Shown here piece after piece: positions 21,826 to 31,593 of a stretch of DNA of 64,000 nucleotides. The stretch comes from a virus: positions 124,001-188,000 of the IMG/VR virus record IMGVR_UViG_3300025012_000002, one strand, 5' to 3'. How positions within the stretch are numbered: position 1 is the stretch's first letter; each line of letters starts with the position of its first letter. The notes beneath the pieces are model-generated. The model did not search any database and was not told the origin of the DNA. It was given only the letters and a program-made list of their open reading frames with translations. The position numbers and the translations under genes were made by a program.

Positions 21826-24414
21826 TTACCACATGACTATAACAATACCCTGTTTTCCATCCCCACCATCACTAGTGACCCCACCAGCTCCGCCCCCACC
21901 ATAAAGCTTTCCATCGGCACCAACAGCAACACCACCAAATCCAGCAAAAGTTGCTGGGAAGTCTCTGGCAGCGTTCCCACCAGCTCCATGAGCTACACCA
22001 GGGTTAGCGTTACCACCAGTTGTCCCTGAGCTACCGAGCGACCATCCCGGAATGATAGCTCCTACGGTCCCCCCATCCCCACCATAATCTCTATCAGAAG
22101 CCTGCCCACAGCCAACCCCACCGTAAGCTAAGTCATTCCCATTAAAAGAAGTTGTTCCGCCACTTGTTCCATTGGGAGTACCGAAGATTCCGCCAGGCCC
22201 ACCAGCTCCAATAACAACACTAATGGGTGACGCCCCCGCAGTGGTAACAGTCCCGTGCCAATAGGCTCCGCCACCACCCCCACCAGCATAGCCACTGGTC
22301 TGTCCAGAGTAACCCCCACCACCACCACCCCCTATACCTATTACCACAAAACTCACAATCCCAGGAGCATCAGTAGCGGCATCCCAGGATGTACTGCTTG
22401 TAAAAACTCTCATTTTATGGAAATTAGATGAGACAGCAATATCAGCGTCAGATATTGCTGTATTCAATTGTGCAAGAGTAAAACTTCCAAGTGCTGTAGC
22501 GTTACCCACAGAAGTAACATGACCAGTCAAATTAGCATTGGTAGTTACGGTAGCTGCATTACCCGTGATATTACCGGTAATAGTTCCAGCAGAAAAATTG
22601 CCACTACCATCACGTTTAACTAAAGTATTCGCTGTATTAGAGGATGTAGCAGATGCAGTTAAATTCAACTCAGCAGCAGTAGCAGTTACTCCGTTTTTAT
22701 CTATAAGTTTTATATTGTCTATATAAATAGCTTGCGCCGCCCCGGATTCATTTCTAAGTACTACTCTGGCATATTTTATATTAGGCAGATCTGCTGAAGT
22801 GTGATTCCCACCATAAGCTGGTGTGGTATACGTCCAGTTAGCTAATAAAATATCCCCCGCTAATGATGCCCAAGAAGTAGTTACTGCCCCATTATAGAAC
22901 GCATAGTTATACCCTATGTTAATCGGGTATGTTGCATCAGCATTAACTTCTGCGGCTATATAATCTTTACTTGGATAGCCTCTAATATAGGAAGAAAAAA
23001 ATGATTCACTAGTAGCCCCTTTTACTACTGCTTTTATTTGATAAATATTGTTACTATTAAAAGGGATAGGAGCAGAAATAACATATTGTCCTGGAGTTAA
23101 TTTAAGGACTTTACGCCCAGCATCTAAAGAACTATCTAAAGTACCTGTACCAATCCATCCAGTAGGAAGCCCCCCAATAGTACCTTCCTCAAAGTCCCCA
23201 TTGACTATTAGGCTATCTCCATTAAAACTATTCTTGCCATCATCACTAAGTCTATCCGCCCCCATCGTACCGAAAACTCTTAAATCAGTTATAGGATTTG
23301 TAGAGATACTAGCATCGTATCTTTTGTCTCCATTAAACGCAGAAATCTTTGGGGTAGTAGTATCTGCATACACAGACCCCAAAATCAAAACTCCATACCC
23401 AGTACCATCTGTTGGGTATGCGATACTGATTTCAGAAGTTAACTCATTAGTTGTCTCATTATATTTTAAATAGATATAATATGTATTAGTGGTTGCAAAA
23501 TCAGCCATTAAAATTTCTCTCTCTGCCAGAGGAAGATCATTTATACCAACTCTATTTCCCTTAATAAAAGCATATTCATCTGATAATAAATCTATAATAA
23601 CTATCTTATCTGTAGTTACACTGGCGTCTATAAAACATTGGTATGCACTATGACTACCTATAATTCCAGTAGAATGTTCTTCCCTAACATGTGCAGTTTG
23701 TGCACTCTGTAATATACTGCTTACATCTATAACATCATTATCTAATGTAAACTTAGTGCGGCCACTACCATCTACAGTATTTGCTGGACTGACTAAAATT
23801 CTTCCTAAAAATACAGAATTATATTTTGTAACAGACACCCTAACTCTTGGGGATGGTACGTCTGTGTACTTACCAGCACCGAATGTATCCCCAAGTTCCT
23901 CTTGAGTTAATGATGTTATCGCGGAGTGATTAACCGCCGTCCAGTCAGATTCTATACCAGTAGTAGCTACCTGATTATGCTCCCCAGTAGATAATTGGGC
24001 TATAACATACCCATCCTCTTTTTTAGTATAGTAGTTAACCCCAGCCTCATCCGCCTCTCTATTTTTATGTATTTCTATGTATACAAGGTACACATAGGTG
24101 TCCTCTGCTGTTAACCGTCTACTAATATTTGTCAATGCAGAGGGGACATAAATACGTTCCCCACTTCCAGTGTACATCTCATCAGCACTATCAATATTAA
24201 AATCAGTATATGCCTCCCCAGCAGTTACATTGATGACAGAGGCGGTTGGGGCTGGGTAGAGGTATAAAGGACCACTAACACCGTCCTCATTAACAATGCC
24301 TTTACCTGCGACTGTCCCAAAGCGTTCTTTAATTCCAGCTGTTTTAGAATTATCTGAAGTTTGTAAATGTTCTTGTGTAGCAAGAACACCATTTAAATAA
24401 CGTGTACCTTTCAT
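21826..24414 (-). CDS. large tail fibre / receptor-binding protein with Gly-rich tip
   Basis: 862 residues. The N-terminal ~400 residues resemble a baseplate-attachment region (TRYLNGVLATQEHLQTSDNS start). Near 410-560 is a carbohydrate-binding-like jelly-roll (SLIVNGDFEEG ... YIDNIKLID). TATAAELNLT and GNFSAGTITGNITG spacer repeats follow. The last ~140 residues are a glycine-rich tip with many GGGG and GAGG runs ending IVIVMW, like the polyglycine sandwich of adhesin-type fibre ends. It probably binds the host surface. Confidence 0.8.
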   Translation of the reverse strand: MKGTRYLNGVLATQEHLQTSDNSKTAGIKERFGTVAGKGIVNEDGVSGPLYLYPAPTASVINVTAGEAYTDFNIDSADEMYTGSGERIYVPSALTNISRRLTAEDTYVYLVYIEIHKNREADEAGVNYYTKKEDGYVIAQLSTGEHNQVATTGIESDWTAVNHSAITSLTQEELGDTFGAGKYTDVPSPRVRVSVTKYNSVFLGRILVSPANTVDGSGRTKFTLDNDVIDVSSILQSAQTAHVREEHSTGIIGSHSAYQCFIDASVTTDKIVIIDLLSDEYAFIKGNRVGINDLPLAEREILMADFATTNTYYIYLKYNETTNELTSEISIAYPTDGTGYGVLILGSVYADTTTPKISAFNGDKRYDASISTNPITDLRVFGTMGADRLSDDGKNSFNGDSLIVNGDFEEGTIGGLPTGWIGTGTLDSSLDAGRKVLKLTPGQYVISAPIPFNSNNIYQIKAVVKGATSESFFSSYIRGYPSKDYIAAEVNADATYPINIGYNYAFYNGAVTTSWASLAGDILLANWTYTTPAYGGNHTSADLPNIKYARVVLRNESGAAQAIYIDNIKLIDKNGVTATAAELNLTASATSSNTANTLVKRDGSGNFSAGTITGNITGNAATVTTNANLTGHVTSVGNATALGSFTLAQLNTAISDADIAVSSNFHKMRVFTSSTSWDAATDAPGIVSFVVIGIGGGGGGGYSGQTSGYAGGGGGGAYWHGTVTTAGASPISVVIGAGGPGGIFGTPNGTSGGTTSFNGNDLAYGGVGCGQASDRDYGGDGGTVGAIIPGWSLGSSGTTGGNANPGVAHGAGGNAARDFPATFAGFGGVAVGADGKLYGGGGAGGVTSDGGDGKQGIVIVMW

Positions 24415-24428
24415 ACATACCCCCCCGA

Positions 24429-26459
24429 TTAAATAACTTTAATAACAATACTCTCTATCTCTATATCATTTTTATTTTTTAATTTATTGTGATATGCAGT
24501 TACTCGAACATATTGCTTAATATCTGTTGTTATAATTGTAAAATTATCTCCAGTATCTATAAGAGAACTAAACGTATCTGTTACTACTACCTTAGTAGTC
24601 GCATCATATGATAATATTTTTTCGTAATAACTTGCATTTACTCCAGTAGTAAATTTTAAATAACTTCCCGCATAATAATCATCAATATTACTTAAGTGAT
24701 TTAAACCACTTGCAGAAATAGTAAATGTATTATATGGGTAGGAACCAATTCCTACAGTTACAGTACCATCTACTGTCGTGTTCAACCTTTCATTCTGCTG
24801 TACTCTTCTGGGAAGTGTGTATATGACTCCATCATCACTAGATTCTATATATAGATATTCCTCTATAGCAGGATCCAACTTTCTAGTAAACCACCCAAAA
24901 GTGTATAGAGAATTAGTCAAATTTATCCCTAATTCAACTGGTTGTATATTAATTAATGGTGTGACATACTTTGTTTGATACGCTATATGTTCTACCCTAA
25001 ATATATCTCCTGGCATTATTGTATATGGGAATGAGTCAGTTGTGAACTGTTTTTCTCCACCCAAGTAGCTCAGTACTCTCTTGCTTATTCCGGCGTTATT
25101 TCCTGTTAAAAATAGGATATCTTTATTCTTATAATAATTGTACTTAGTAGTGATATTATCCCCAGTAAAAACATAGTCACCACTAACTACAGTGGTTACT
25201 GTACTGTTAAAATTATCTGAAAGTCTACTATATTCTAATAAGCTATCAACTACTGGTACTAAAGTGTTAGTCTCATAATTGACCTCCAGATTAGTCTTAT
25301 CCCCCATCCACTTATCCCATGAAGATTCTCCTAAGACAATAGGTTGATAGGTTGTTATATAGTCTACATGAAGTGGCATAAACTTACGTAACAATGTTTC
25401 AAATGATGTTTTATCAGTATCATCTAAGTATGGCCCGTGCACTGTTACTCTAGCCCCAAATGTATATGATAATGTGCTGTGTGGTGATGTATTAAAATTG
25501 GTAGATGTATCTGTATTAAATAATTGTACTACTGCACCTACAGGTATTTCATAGTCAATAGATTCAATAGTAAATGTTGCATTACCACCACTAGTACTAT
25601 AGTTTATAACAGAAAACATCTCACCATACAATGATTGATTAAACACAACCCCAGTTGGAACAGATACAAATGCTATATAATCACCAGTGTGATCCACATC
25701 CAACCCAGATGAAGATGTAGTAAAAGTATAATATCTCTCTGGCCCAATCGGTACCGCAGTAACAGTTAATGACTGCGCTGATTGTGCGTAACCTAACCTA
25801 TTTCTCCCGTACCTCCACCCAGTTTGTGCTAACGATTCAATTTGTGGGGTAATCCTATAAAATGCTCTTACAATATTATATAATCCCTCTGTGGTTCCTG
25901 TGTTTCTAAATCCAGAAATTAAATCCATAATACTTTTTCTGTATCGTATATAAGAAGTATTTGTATTTTTTTCAAAACCAAAGTTTATACCAAAGTTATT
26001 ATAAAGTTTTATATCTCTAACTGTCTCTATCCCAAAATCAGAAACTTGATCTTTTACCTCTATCTCAGCTCTAGCATGCCCTTCTTTTGTAACACTATGC
26101 ACCAAACTGTACACATTTGTATTTAGATTAGTATCCCAATAACCATTATTAAGTGTAGTAAGATAATTCTGTGTGCTTACTGCTGGGTAGGTTACAGTCT
26201 CAGTGCCAAGTATAGGTTGCCATGTAAAAGTGGCGGACGCAACATTAGAATAACCAGAATCTCCTCCCGTATTAAATGCTTTTACTCTAAAATAAATAGG
26301 TTCCCCATCTATTATACCGGTAGCGGTATATGTATTTACACTGGGGGCTACTGTGTCTATTTGCACCCATGATACACCATCAGAGCTCTTCTCAATTTTA
26401 AATCCATCCTCATCGAGAGAATTATCTTGCCATACTAGTATAACACTGTGAGTCGCCAT
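24429..26459 (-). CDS. baseplate/tail protein with N-terminal FN3 domain
   Basis: 676 residues from ATG 26459 (a GTG at 26474 is an alternative). Residues ~1-90 form a fibronectin type III domain (VILVWQDNSLDEDGFKIEKS, PIYFRVKAFN). A ~130-residue helical part then resembles phage tail-protein P2 gpI-type segments (YRKSIMDLISGFRNTGTTEG). The rest holds several copies of the GSYPYNTFTISASG / TGDNFTI module shared with other virion proteins here. Likely connects the baseplate to fibres. Confidence 0.65.
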   Translation of the reverse strand: MATHSVILVWQDNSLDEDGFKIEKSSDGVSWVQIDTVAPSVNTYTATGIIDGEPIYFRVKAFNTGGDSGYSNVASATFTWQPILGTETVTYPAVSTQNYLTTLNNGYWDTNLNTNVYSLVHSVTKEGHARAEIEVKDQVSDFGIETVRDIKLYNNFGINFGFEKNTNTSYIRYRKSIMDLISGFRNTGTTEGLYNIVRAFYRITPQIESLAQTGWRYGRNRLGYAQSAQSLTVTAVPIGPERYYTFTTSSSGLDVDHTGDYIAFVSVPTGVVFNQSLYGEMFSVINYSTSGGNATFTIESIDYEIPVGAVVQLFNTDTSTNFNTSPHSTLSYTFGARVTVHGPYLDDTDKTSFETLLRKFMPLHVDYITTYQPIVLGESSWDKWMGDKTNLEVNYETNTLVPVVDSLLEYSRLSDNFNSTVTTVVSGDYVFTGDNITTKYNYYKNKDILFLTGNNAGISKRVLSYLGGEKQFTTDSFPYTIMPGDIFRVEHIAYQTKYVTPLINIQPVELGINLTNSLYTFGWFTRKLDPAIEEYLYIESSDDGVIYTLPRRVQQNERLNTTVDGTVTVGIGSYPYNTFTISASGLNHLSNIDDYYAGSYLKFTTGVNASYYEKILSYDATTKVVVTDTFSSLIDTGDNFTIITTDIKQYVRVTAYHNKLKNKNDIEIESIVIKVI

Positions 26460-26489
26460 ATCCCCCTGCTGCACTACGTTTAGTAGTAG

Positions 26490-27497
26490 TTAAATTCCGT
26501 TAGTAAGTATCATTTTAAACAAGTAATTCTCAATATCACTAACCAAAGGCAAACTGAATGTGTTTACCGAAAAGACATCTCCTATTTCTATGATATTAGG
26601 AAAATAATCCGTGGTGAATTCTCTTGTATTCATATCAAAATTTCTTACTGTCCTTGACAAGCCTTTGTTAACCCCAGTAATAAATGTTATTACTGACCCT
26701 ATATAAAATACAGGATCAGTAATATTTAGCAATGTAGAATTTTCGTCTCTAAAAGAATTGTAATAATAGTTACTCTCTAGTAAAGTTCCCGTTGGGAGCG
26801 CAGACACCATATAAGTTAAATGTGCACTAACATCAAAGGTCTCACCTTTATTCTTGCTAATATATAGTTTAGGATAGTATGCATTTGTTAATACGAAATT
26901 TTCTCCGGGGAGTAGTGTTAACCCACCAGATACAGTAAAGGTTTTTGTGCTGCTATCATAGTTAGTAAGAGTATGCTCACTATCTGTATAAGTTATAGTA
27001 CTACCGACATACATCAAAGAGTCATCAATTAACCCCATGCTCTCCACCAAACCAAACCTGTCTCCGGTAGCAATAGGGAACTCTAATTTATCAGTAGTAA
27101 ATGTTCTACTACTTCCTGCGTAATCTTTTATTTTCTTTGGTGGAGACCCAAAATTCATACCAGTAAAAAATATAATATTACTATTATTGTATATGTCGTC
27201 TATACTACTTACTCCAGCAGAAGCCGCTACAGTAAACGTATCATACGGATATGTACTATCACCCACATCTACTATAGTAGATAGGTGTATGTCATTACCA
27301 TCCACAGCTAAAGCTTTGAATGGTATACTTCTACTAATAGGATCCCAATATAATAATATTCTTTCCTTATCTGCTAGTACTTGAAAGTTGGTTACTTTAT
27401 CATTAATAGATTTAAATATCCGGATTCTACTTATAGCAATAGATTCTCCTAAGCTATACGTACCACTTCCATATACACCTGATCCATAAGTAGACAT
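26490..27497 (-). CDS. virion protein built of repeated FTTD-GD modules
   Basis: 335 residues starting MSTYGSGVYGSGTYSLGE. It contains three copies of a ~70-residue module with the pattern IxFxTGxNxGxxxxVxxYxxxxxxFTTDxFPxxIxxGDxF. The same module occurs in the sheath and neighbouring proteins. RBS AAAGGAA. Baseplate or fibre-base role inferred from position. Confidence 0.65.
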   Translation of the reverse strand: MSTYGSGVYGSGTYSLGESIAISRIRIFKSINDKVTNFQVLADKERILLYWDPISRSIPFKALAVDGNDIHLSTIVDVGDSTYPYDTFTVAASAGVSSIDDIYNNSNIIFFTGMNFGSPPKKIKDYAGSSRTFTTDKLEFPIATGDRFGLVESMGLIDDSLMYVGSTITYTDSEHTLTNYDSSTKTFTVSGGLTLLPGENFVLTNAYYPKLYISKNKGETFDVSAHLTYMVSALPTGTLLESNYYYNSFRDENSTLLNITDPVFYIGSVITFITGVNKGLSRTVRNFDMNTREFTTDYFPNIIEIGDVFSVNTFSLPLVSDIENYLFKMILTNGI

Positions 27498-27545
27498 TTA
27501 ATATATTCCTTTAATAGTTACTAGATATATCATATTAACCTTAAT

Positions 27546-28895
27546 TTAGCTTCCCCGGATGAGTTTTAAGCCAGTCGGGCTGACGATCCAGCTACACTGT
27601 ATATAAACTATGTTGCTATAGCTGCTATTATCCTCCCCCTGGTAGGCTCTTACCCTAAACCACCGTTCTTGCCCACTGCCAACCCCAGTGATGACATAAG
27701 AAGTTGTACCTGGCCCTACAGTGGCTATCTGAGTAAAATCAATACCATTAATACTTTGCTCTATCCTAGAACCATCCTCTCCTATATTGTTATCCTGCCA
27801 AGTAAGAACAATTGTATTAGGACCAGAAGCTGTCTCACTATCCACCCATCTTGCTATATAAGTTCTCGTCTCCCCATTAACGATATTAAATTTTCCGCCA
27901 ATTAGTAATTTACCGTCTGTCTGTGTAAGCAGTACGCTCCCTGGCCAATTTAAATCTGGATTAAAATCAGGGTCTAAAATACCATCGGGGGTGATTCTAG
28001 CAATATAGTTTCTTCGTGTTGTTCCTATTGAATTAAAACTACCAACAAATATAACTTTACCACTGAGCTGAACTACAGCATCATATACAGCTGTTGGCCA
28101 CGCATACCCAAAAAGGGCCCCCACACCAACATTATTAAATTCTGTGTCTAAGTTACCATTTGAGTGTACTCTAGTAACACATTGCTGTGCAGTATTATCC
28201 ACTTGTGTAAAAGTACCACCTAGTATAAATCTATTATTTGGGTATGCTTCAATAGTATAAACATACCCATTAATCGATGTTACAGCAAAAGAATTATCTA
28301 ACCCACCATTAGAAGTAAGTCTAGCTATGTAGTGCTTAGTAGTACCATTTACTGTGTTAAATTTTCCTCCGATTAGTAACTTCCCGTCCGACTGTATATA
28401 CATAGCATGCACAGATCTATCTGCGTCCGCAGTGAAAGACGTGTCTAAACTACCTGTTGAGGTTAGTCTTGCTATATGATTTTTTACTACACCGTTAACT
28501 GTGGTAAATTCTCCGCCAATTAATATTTTATTGTCTGGTTGAACTATTATTGAGTGCACATACCCATTAGTATAACCAGTAAATGTATTATCCGTTGCAC
28601 CTGTAGAGGTAAGCCTGGCAAGATAATACCTAGTTACTCCATTAACGGTCGTGAACCTCCCCCCTACCAGAATTCTACCATCTGACTGTATCACTATAGA
28701 ATTAACTCCGTAAGAAAGCAACGCAGAAAAAGAAGTATCTAATGACCCATCTGAATTTAACCTTGCTATACACACTTTAGAAACAGAATTTACAACAGTA
28801 AACTCACCGGCTATTAATATTTTACCATCTGTTTGTACTGCTATTGCCTGAGTGTAACTGTTTACATCTGGTATAAAGGTTGCATCTAAACTCAT
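27546..28895 (-). CDS. delta-60 repeat beta-propeller with C-terminal FN3
   Basis: 449 residues. Seven-odd delta-60 repeats of ~50 residues (QTDGKILIAGEFTVVN, IARLNSDGSLDTSF) form a predicted beta-propeller. An FN3 domain follows (IVLTWQDNNIGEDGSRIEQS, WFRVRAYQGE), closely similar to that of the 24429 gene. Probably an exposed adhesin or fibre component. RBS AGGGGAA. Confidence 0.78.
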   Translation of the reverse strand: MSLDATFIPDVNSYTQAIAVQTDGKILIAGEFTVVNSVSKVCIARLNSDGSLDTSFSALLSYGVNSIVIQSDGRILVGGRFTTVNGVTRYYLARLTSTGATDNTFTGYTNGYVHSIIVQPDNKILIGGEFTTVNGVVKNHIARLTSTGSLDTSFTADADRSVHAMYIQSDGKLLIGGKFNTVNGTTKHYIARLTSNGGLDNSFAVTSINGYVYTIEAYPNNRFILGGTFTQVDNTAQQCVTRVHSNGNLDTEFNNVGVGALFGYAWPTAVYDAVVQLSGKVIFVGSFNSIGTTRRNYIARITPDGILDPDFNPDLNWPGSVLLTQTDGKLLIGGKFNIVNGETRTYIARWVDSETASGPNTIVLTWQDNNIGEDGSRIEQSINGIDFTQIATVGPGTTSYVITGVGSGQERWFRVRAYQGEDNSSYSNIVYIQCSWIVSPTGLKLIRGS

Positions 28896-28908
28896 TTATT
28901 CCCCTATT

Positions 28909-29973
28909 TTAAACAGCGTAAATCCCGCATTGTGCGACTAAATTAGTTGGCGCAATTAGGTTAATTGTCTCTGTCCATCTTGCTATATAATTACGTAATA
29001 CACTGTTAATTACAGTAAAATTTCCACCTATAAGGATATCATTATTTGATTGAACACCTATAGAGTATACTTGATTATTAGCGTTTGGATTGAAAGATGT
29101 ATCTAATGTACCATTTGAATGTATCCTAGCAATATAGTTACGTGGTACAGTATTAACTGACTGTATTAACCCACCCATTAAAATTTTTTCATCCACTTGC
29201 TTAGTTATAACTAATATATCACCTGAAACATTTGGGTTAAATGACATGTCTAATGTCCCCATAGAAGTAAGTTTAGCCATATTATTTCTGCTCTCATTAC
29301 CCACAGAAGCAAAATTACCCCCTACTATCATATCACCGTTTGGTTCTACGATTATTGAATAAACTGTGCCTAATATGTTAGGATCAAATGTCATATCCAA
29401 ACTTCCGTCTGGATATACCCTGGCCATGCCATTTCTTGTTATTCCATTTACGGTACTGAATGAACCCCCTATTAGTATATTTCCATCCGATTGTGTAATA
29501 GTATTTCTTACCCAAGAATTTATAGAAACATTGAAGGACGTGTCTACTGTGCCATCTATATTTAACTTAACTACTCTACTTTGCGGATTACCATTAACAG
29601 TGGTGAAAGCCCCACCAACAAATAATGCCCCATCACTTTGTAGGTTTAAGGATAATATATAATCATTCATGGTAGGAATAGAAAAAGTACTATCAGAAGT
29701 GCCATTGTAATTTAATTTTTGTATGCTAGCATTAGCAATACGTACAATAATTTTGTTGTCTGGCTGGATGACTATTCCCGAAGTAAAATCCGGCAATGTA
29801 GCCGTGAATCCAGTATCAACTGTACCATCTAAATTTAAACGAGCTAGGCCATTCTTAGTGTGCCCACCTATGGTAGAAAAACCTCCACAAACTAAAATCT
29901 TCCCATCACTTTGTGTTGCTATTCCTAGTATGGCTGCACTGGCACTGGGGTCGAATGTTAGATCTAAGGGCAT
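28909..29973 (-). CDS. delta-60 repeat beta-propeller
   Basis: 354 residues made almost wholly of delta-60 repeats (QSDGKILVCGGFSTIGGHTK, ARLNLDGTVDTGF and similar, ~6-7 copies). It is a paralogue of the preceding propeller without the FN3 domain, its C-terminus ending LVAQCGIYAV. Adjacent tandem placement suggests duplication. Virion-surface role inferred. Confidence 0.78.
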   Translation of the reverse strand: MPLDLTFDPSASAAILGIATQSDGKILVCGGFSTIGGHTKNGLARLNLDGTVDTGFTATLPDFTSGIVIQPDNKIIVRIANASIQKLNYNGTSDSTFSIPTMNDYILSLNLQSDGALFVGGAFTTVNGNPQSRVVKLNIDGTVDTSFNVSINSWVRNTITQSDGNILIGGSFSTVNGITRNGMARVYPDGSLDMTFDPNILGTVYSIIVEPNGDMIVGGNFASVGNESRNNMAKLTSMGTLDMSFNPNVSGDILVITKQVDEKILMGGLIQSVNTVPRNYIARIHSNGTLDTSFNPNANNQVYSIGVQSNNDILIGGNFTVINSVLRNYIARWTETINLIAPTNLVAQCGIYAV

Positions 29974-30012
29974 TATTTATCCTATTTTTAATAAAGTGGA
30001 AAATACTTAATA

Positions 30013-30447
30013 CTAATTCATCTCAGACTTAGTCTTCTTCTTAAGTTTTGCCCCATCCCATTTGTAAGCAATCTTCTTAATCTGTTTTCCATCTGGCAGA
30101 GTTACGTCTACTATAAAGTCTGCGGGGATATCGGAGGCCCGAACCTCCACAGACATGCTCTCCATCCCGTCTGGTCCTTTAGCCTTGATTGACTGAATCC
30201 CCTCAAGTTCTACGGCCTCAACAAAACCTTGATTAAGTCCCATCACTTCCCCCGTTATGGGATGAACCATAAGGATATTCCGAGGGACAAAAAACTCTGC
30301 ATCTCCTTCTGTCCCGTCAGGGTTTAATGTAACCTTGATAGTCTTGTTTGCCACGCTATAATATTTGTAAGGATGTTTATCTATGATGCTTCCTGCTTCG
30401 TCAATCTTTAACTTTCCTGCTTGTGAATCAATCCATTTATGTGCCAT
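30013..30447 (-). CDS. hypothetical virion-region protein, 144 aa
   Basis: Strand-rich with DAEFFVPRNILMVHPITGEV and PADFIVDVTLPDGKQIKKIA. No family recognised. Its G+C content is visibly higher than that of its neighbours, which may indicate later acquisition. RBS AAGGAGAG. It sits between fibre genes. Confidence 0.65.
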   Translation of the reverse strand: MAHKWIDSQAGKLKIDEAGSIIDKHPYKYYSVANKTIKVTLNPDGTEGDAEFFVPRNILMVHPITGEVMGLNQGFVEAVELEGIQSIKAKGPDGMESMSVEVRASDIPADFIVDVTLPDGKQIKKIAYKWDGAKLKKKTKSEMN

Positions 30448-30458
30448 TGAGCTCTCCT

Positions 30459-31580
30459 TTAAGATTCTGTGAGTTTGTAGACTTTATATTCTATAGTTTT
30501 ACTCGCCCCATAGCCGTTGATAATGTCAATTATCGTTCCTACATCTGCCCGCCTTGTTAGAGTAAAATGCACAGAAGCATTAACAGTTTCTGTTTCTGTG
30601 ACTCTAGCACCATACGTTATGATGTCAGACGTAGGGGAACTACTTAAATATGCAGAATAATGATAGAACTCATGCGCCGCCCCACTACTACCGCTAATAG
30701 TTATCCCATATGCTGTATCTGCATTAACTGTCTGGCTCCCACTCGCCACCGCAGTCCCCATCCTCGCCAGAGGCACGACTGTACTCCCTAACGTCCCTCC
30801 TGATATAGTTGACCCATTCTGGGTTCCTGTATGGTTGCCTCTTGCAAGTAAATCCGAGGCATGGTAACTGTCCACTGTATCGGCATTAGTTATAGATATA
30901 GAATGCCCGTGTAAGCTATCTGCAATGCTACCACTTCCGGCAGTTAATGTTGTAAGGTTAGCTTGTGTAACTGTCCCTGATATAGCTATCTTACTGCTTA
31001 ATTGTCCTTGTATACCAGATGTAACCCCAGAAGAATAATTTATTTCTGCAGTGGTAGCTGTTACACCATCCAAAATGTTTAACTCTGCAGCTGTTGCAGT
31101 CACATCAGTAGCTCCGGCGGATACAGCGTGTGTATGTGTGGTACTCGCCTTACCACTTAATTGTCCTTGTATACCAGATGTAACCCCAGAAGAATAATTT
31201 ATTTCTGCAGTGGTGGCTATTACACCATCCAAAATGTTTAATTCTGCGGCTGTTGCAGTCACATCAATAGCTCCAGCAGATACAGCATGTGTATGTGTAG
31301 TACTTGACTTACCACTTAGTTGTCCTTGTATACCAGATGTAACCCCAGATAGATAACTTAATTCGGCTGCTAAAACAGTCCCAACATTGGTGTTAGCTGG
31401 GAGGTTGGCTGCTGTAGCGCTATTTAGGTTAATAGTGCCTGTAAAAGATATTCCATTTAATGCAGATGTTTTAAGTTTACCGCCATTGGCACCGGCTGAT
31501 TCGTGTGCAATAGACATAAAATCGTTAAGCTCTTGTCCCCATGTGTTATTACTTCCTCCTACTGCAGGTAAATCTGCCAT
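30459..31580 (-). CDS. tail fibre protein with TAAELNILDG repeats
   Basis: 373 residues from ATG 31580, which follows GGGGG by 7 nt. Classic phage fibre repeats (DVTATAAELNILDGVTATTA, SGVTSGIQGQLSGK) occur as 53-residue units. A C-terminal strand-rich domain follows (residues ~250-373). Slender repeat shafts with a terminal knob are typical of side fibres. Confidence 0.78.
   Translation of the reverse strand: MADLPAVGGSNNTWGQELNDFMSIAHESAGANGGKLKTSALNGISFTGTINLNSATAANLPANTNVGTVLAAELSYLSGVTSGIQGQLSGKSSTTHTHAVSAGAIDVTATAAELNILDGVIATTAEINYSSGVTSGIQGQLSGKASTTHTHAVSAGATDVTATAAELNILDGVTATTAEINYSSGVTSGIQGQLSSKIAISGTVTQANLTTLTAGSGSIADSLHGHSISITNADTVDSYHASDLLARGNHTGTQNGSTISGGTLGSTVVPLARMGTAVASGSQTVNADTAYGITISGSSGAAHEFYHYSAYLSSSPTSDIITYGARVTETETVNASVHFTLTRRADVGTIIDIINGYGASKTIEYKVYKLTES
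30993..31350. repeat. 159-bp tandem repeats inside a tail fibre gene
   Basis: The block beginning TTGTCCTTGTATACCAGATG recurs at 31002, 31161 and 31320, a spacing of exactly 159 bp. The first two intervals are almost identical; the third copy is partial. It keeps the reading frame (53 residues), so copy number can change shaft length. Confidence 0.85.
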
Positions 31581-31593
31581 GCCATCCCCCAAA

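Noticed and set aside
22128-23473. Frames on both strands within the Gly-rich fibre gene
   Set aside because: Low-complexity glycine codons (GGN) leave other frames open by chance.
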